Shown one piece after another: positions 23,250 to 24,366 of a stretch of DNA of 24,366 nt. A model generated the notes under the pieces. That model did not search any database, was not told the origin of the DNA, and was given only the letters and a program-made list of their open reading frames with translations. Within the stretch, counting starts at the first letter, position 1. Every line of letters begins with the position of its first letter. Made by a program: the position numbers and the translations under genes. Source of the stretch: an uncultured Eubacteriales bacterium (GTDB taxonomy: Bacteria > Bacillota > Clostridia > Oscillospirales > Oscillospiraceae); the NCBI GenBank assembly GCA_900547315.1, contig URGI01000026.1, positions 1 through 24,366 on the forward strand, given 5' to 3'.

Positions 23250-24366
23250 ATGCAAAACAAAAGAAATACAGGCGGCAGCAAGGCACTTCGGGTCTTGACT
23301 GTCATAATCGGCGCGCTGATGATACTTGTCGGTATGCTCAGCGCCTCCGGCGACATGGATAAGATACTTGAGGGTATCGGCGTCGGCGGGGGACTGCTCA
23401 GCTTTGCAAAAACGATGGAGAAGCTGCCGGTGTGGAATAATACCACGCTTGCGCTTGTGGGTCTGCTGCTCATCGGCGGCGTGCTCAACGGCATCGACGT
23501 GAAAAAGCGCGACAACGCGGCGCTGAACTCAAAGCTTATCCGCCGCCCCGTGCAGCGGCTCTACCTTGTGTTTCTGGCTCCGACCTTTGCCGCCTTCTGC
23601 CTCGGCTTCCTCTACCCCTTCGTCAAGGGCATATTCCTGTCCTTCTGCCGCTTCAAGACGACGAGCAAGTGGACATGGGTGGGCTTTGATAACTATGTCA
23701 GCGCCTTCAATGACCCGAGCTTCCTGCACGCCTTCTGGTACACGGCGATTTTTGCCGTTACCTCGCTCATTTTGATTAACGTCCTGTCCTTCGCCGTGGC
23801 ATACGCTCTGACGCGCGGCATACGCGGAACAAATATATTCCGCACCGTGTTCTTTATGCCGAACCTCATCGGCGGCATTGTGCTGGGCTATATCTGGGCG
23901 ATGATATTCGACGGCGTGCTCTCGCGCTACGGTACGTCCATACTGCTCAAGAGTCAGTACGGCTACTGGGGCTTGCAGATACTCATGGCGTGGCAGCAGA
24001 TTGGCTACATGATGATAATTTACATCGCGGGTCTACAGGCCGTGCCGGAGGATATACTTGAGGCTGCGAGGATAGACGGCGCAAACGCATGGCAGACGCT
24101 CTGGAAGGTCACGATACCGAACGTTATGCCCTCGATAACCATCTGCACCTTCCTCACACTCACAAACTCCTTTAAGCTCTTTGACCAGAACCTCGCGCTG
24201 ACGGCGGGGCGTCCCTTCATACAGAATGCGGGTGAAACCGTAAAGACCACGGAAATGCTTGCGCTCAATATCTATAGCTCCTTCTACGCAAGCACAACTA
24301 ACCGCGGCGTCGGTCAGGCAAAGGCCGTCATATTCTTTGTGCTGGTCGCGGCGATAAGTATTCTTC
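23250..24366 (+). CDS. Carbohydrate ABC transporter permease, MalF/UgpA type (3' end outside window)
   Basis: The reading frame stays open from ATG 23250 to the window end (372 codons seen). The start follows GGGAGGAG (23236-23242) at good spacing. The core begins near residue 98 (PVQRLYLVFLAPTFAAF...LYPFVKGIFLSF), as in MalF-like permeases. The cytosolic EAA loop is intact: EAARIDGANAWQTLWKVTIP (271-290), which docks to the shared ATPase. Upstream of the core is an extension of about 95 residues with two probable membrane helices (about 13-30 and 65-80), not usual in short Firmicutes family members. The MalG-type partner is expected just downstream. Confidence 0.92.
   Translation, partial: MQNKRNTGGSKALRVLTVIIGALMILVGMLSASGDMDKILEGIGVGGGLLSFAKTMEKLPVWNNTTLALVGLLLIGGVLNGIDVKKRDNAALNSKLIRRPVQRLYLVFLAPTFAAFCLGFLYPFVKGIFLSFCRFKTTSKWTWVGFDNYVSAFNDPSFLHAFWYTAIFAVTSLILINVLSFAVAYALTRGIRGTNIFRTVFFMPNLIGGIVLGYIWAMIFDGVLSRYGTSILLKSQYGYWGLQILMAWQQIGYMMIIYIAGLQAVPEDILEAARIDGANAWQTLWKVTIPNVMPSITICTFLTLTNSFKLFDQNLALTAGRPFIQNAGETVKTTEMLALNIYSSFYASTTNRGVGQAKAVIFFVLVAAISIL

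Overview
The window is GC-rich by eye and reads as chromosome of a Gram-positive Clostridia-type bacterium, probably related to Oscillospiraceae. That placement is inferred from the Firmicutes-type order of the spc/alpha ribosomal clusters, a zinc-lid adenylate kinase, lipoprotein signal peptides, surface GLUG repeats and dispersed palindromic elements of a kind I associate with gut Clostridia. No database search was possible.

Region 1 (1-8954) is the 3' part of the spc operon followed by the alpha operon, all on the + strand: rpsH, rplF, rplR, rpsE, rpmD, rplO, secY, adk, map, infA, rpmJ, rpsM, rpsK, rpsD, rpoA, rplQ, ending in a strong intrinsic terminator. Two short genes, rpmD (59 aa) and rpmJ (37 aa), are included. 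The oddity is the first 314 bases, ahead of rpsH: no recognisable gene, a 77-bp direct repeat at 131-bp spacing, and several hairpins, inside an operon that is usually tightly packed.

Region 2 (9124-15029) is a two-gene unit with its own promoter and terminator. It encodes an MMPL/RND-type 12-TM transporter with duplicated Asp-Tyr proton-relay motifs and a beta-repeat tail, and, overlapping it by 4 nt, a 1101-aa secreted, C-terminally membrane-anchored protein. The second protein has two GLUG-repeat blocks flanking a long helical insertion. This is the best candidate for an undescribed system.

Region 3 (15421-20206) is a nucleoside-type (BMP/NupOPQ-like) ABC importer: a lipoprotein, then a terminator, then a double ATPase and two permeases in overlapping frames. 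The internal terminator should give more binding protein than transporter.

Region 4 (20533-24366) is a carbohydrate-uptake operon: a LacI-family regulator with a clear promoter and a 34-bp dyad operator in its leader, a family 1 sugar-binding lipoprotein, two RNA hairpins, and a MalF-type permease with an unusual N-terminal extension, cut by the window end.

The spacers 8955-9123, 15030-15420 and 20207-20460 carry related structured repeats (called A, B and C here). They share GGGGTCGCC ends and variable internal hairpins, and in one spacer they form a 231-bp unit with inverted ends.
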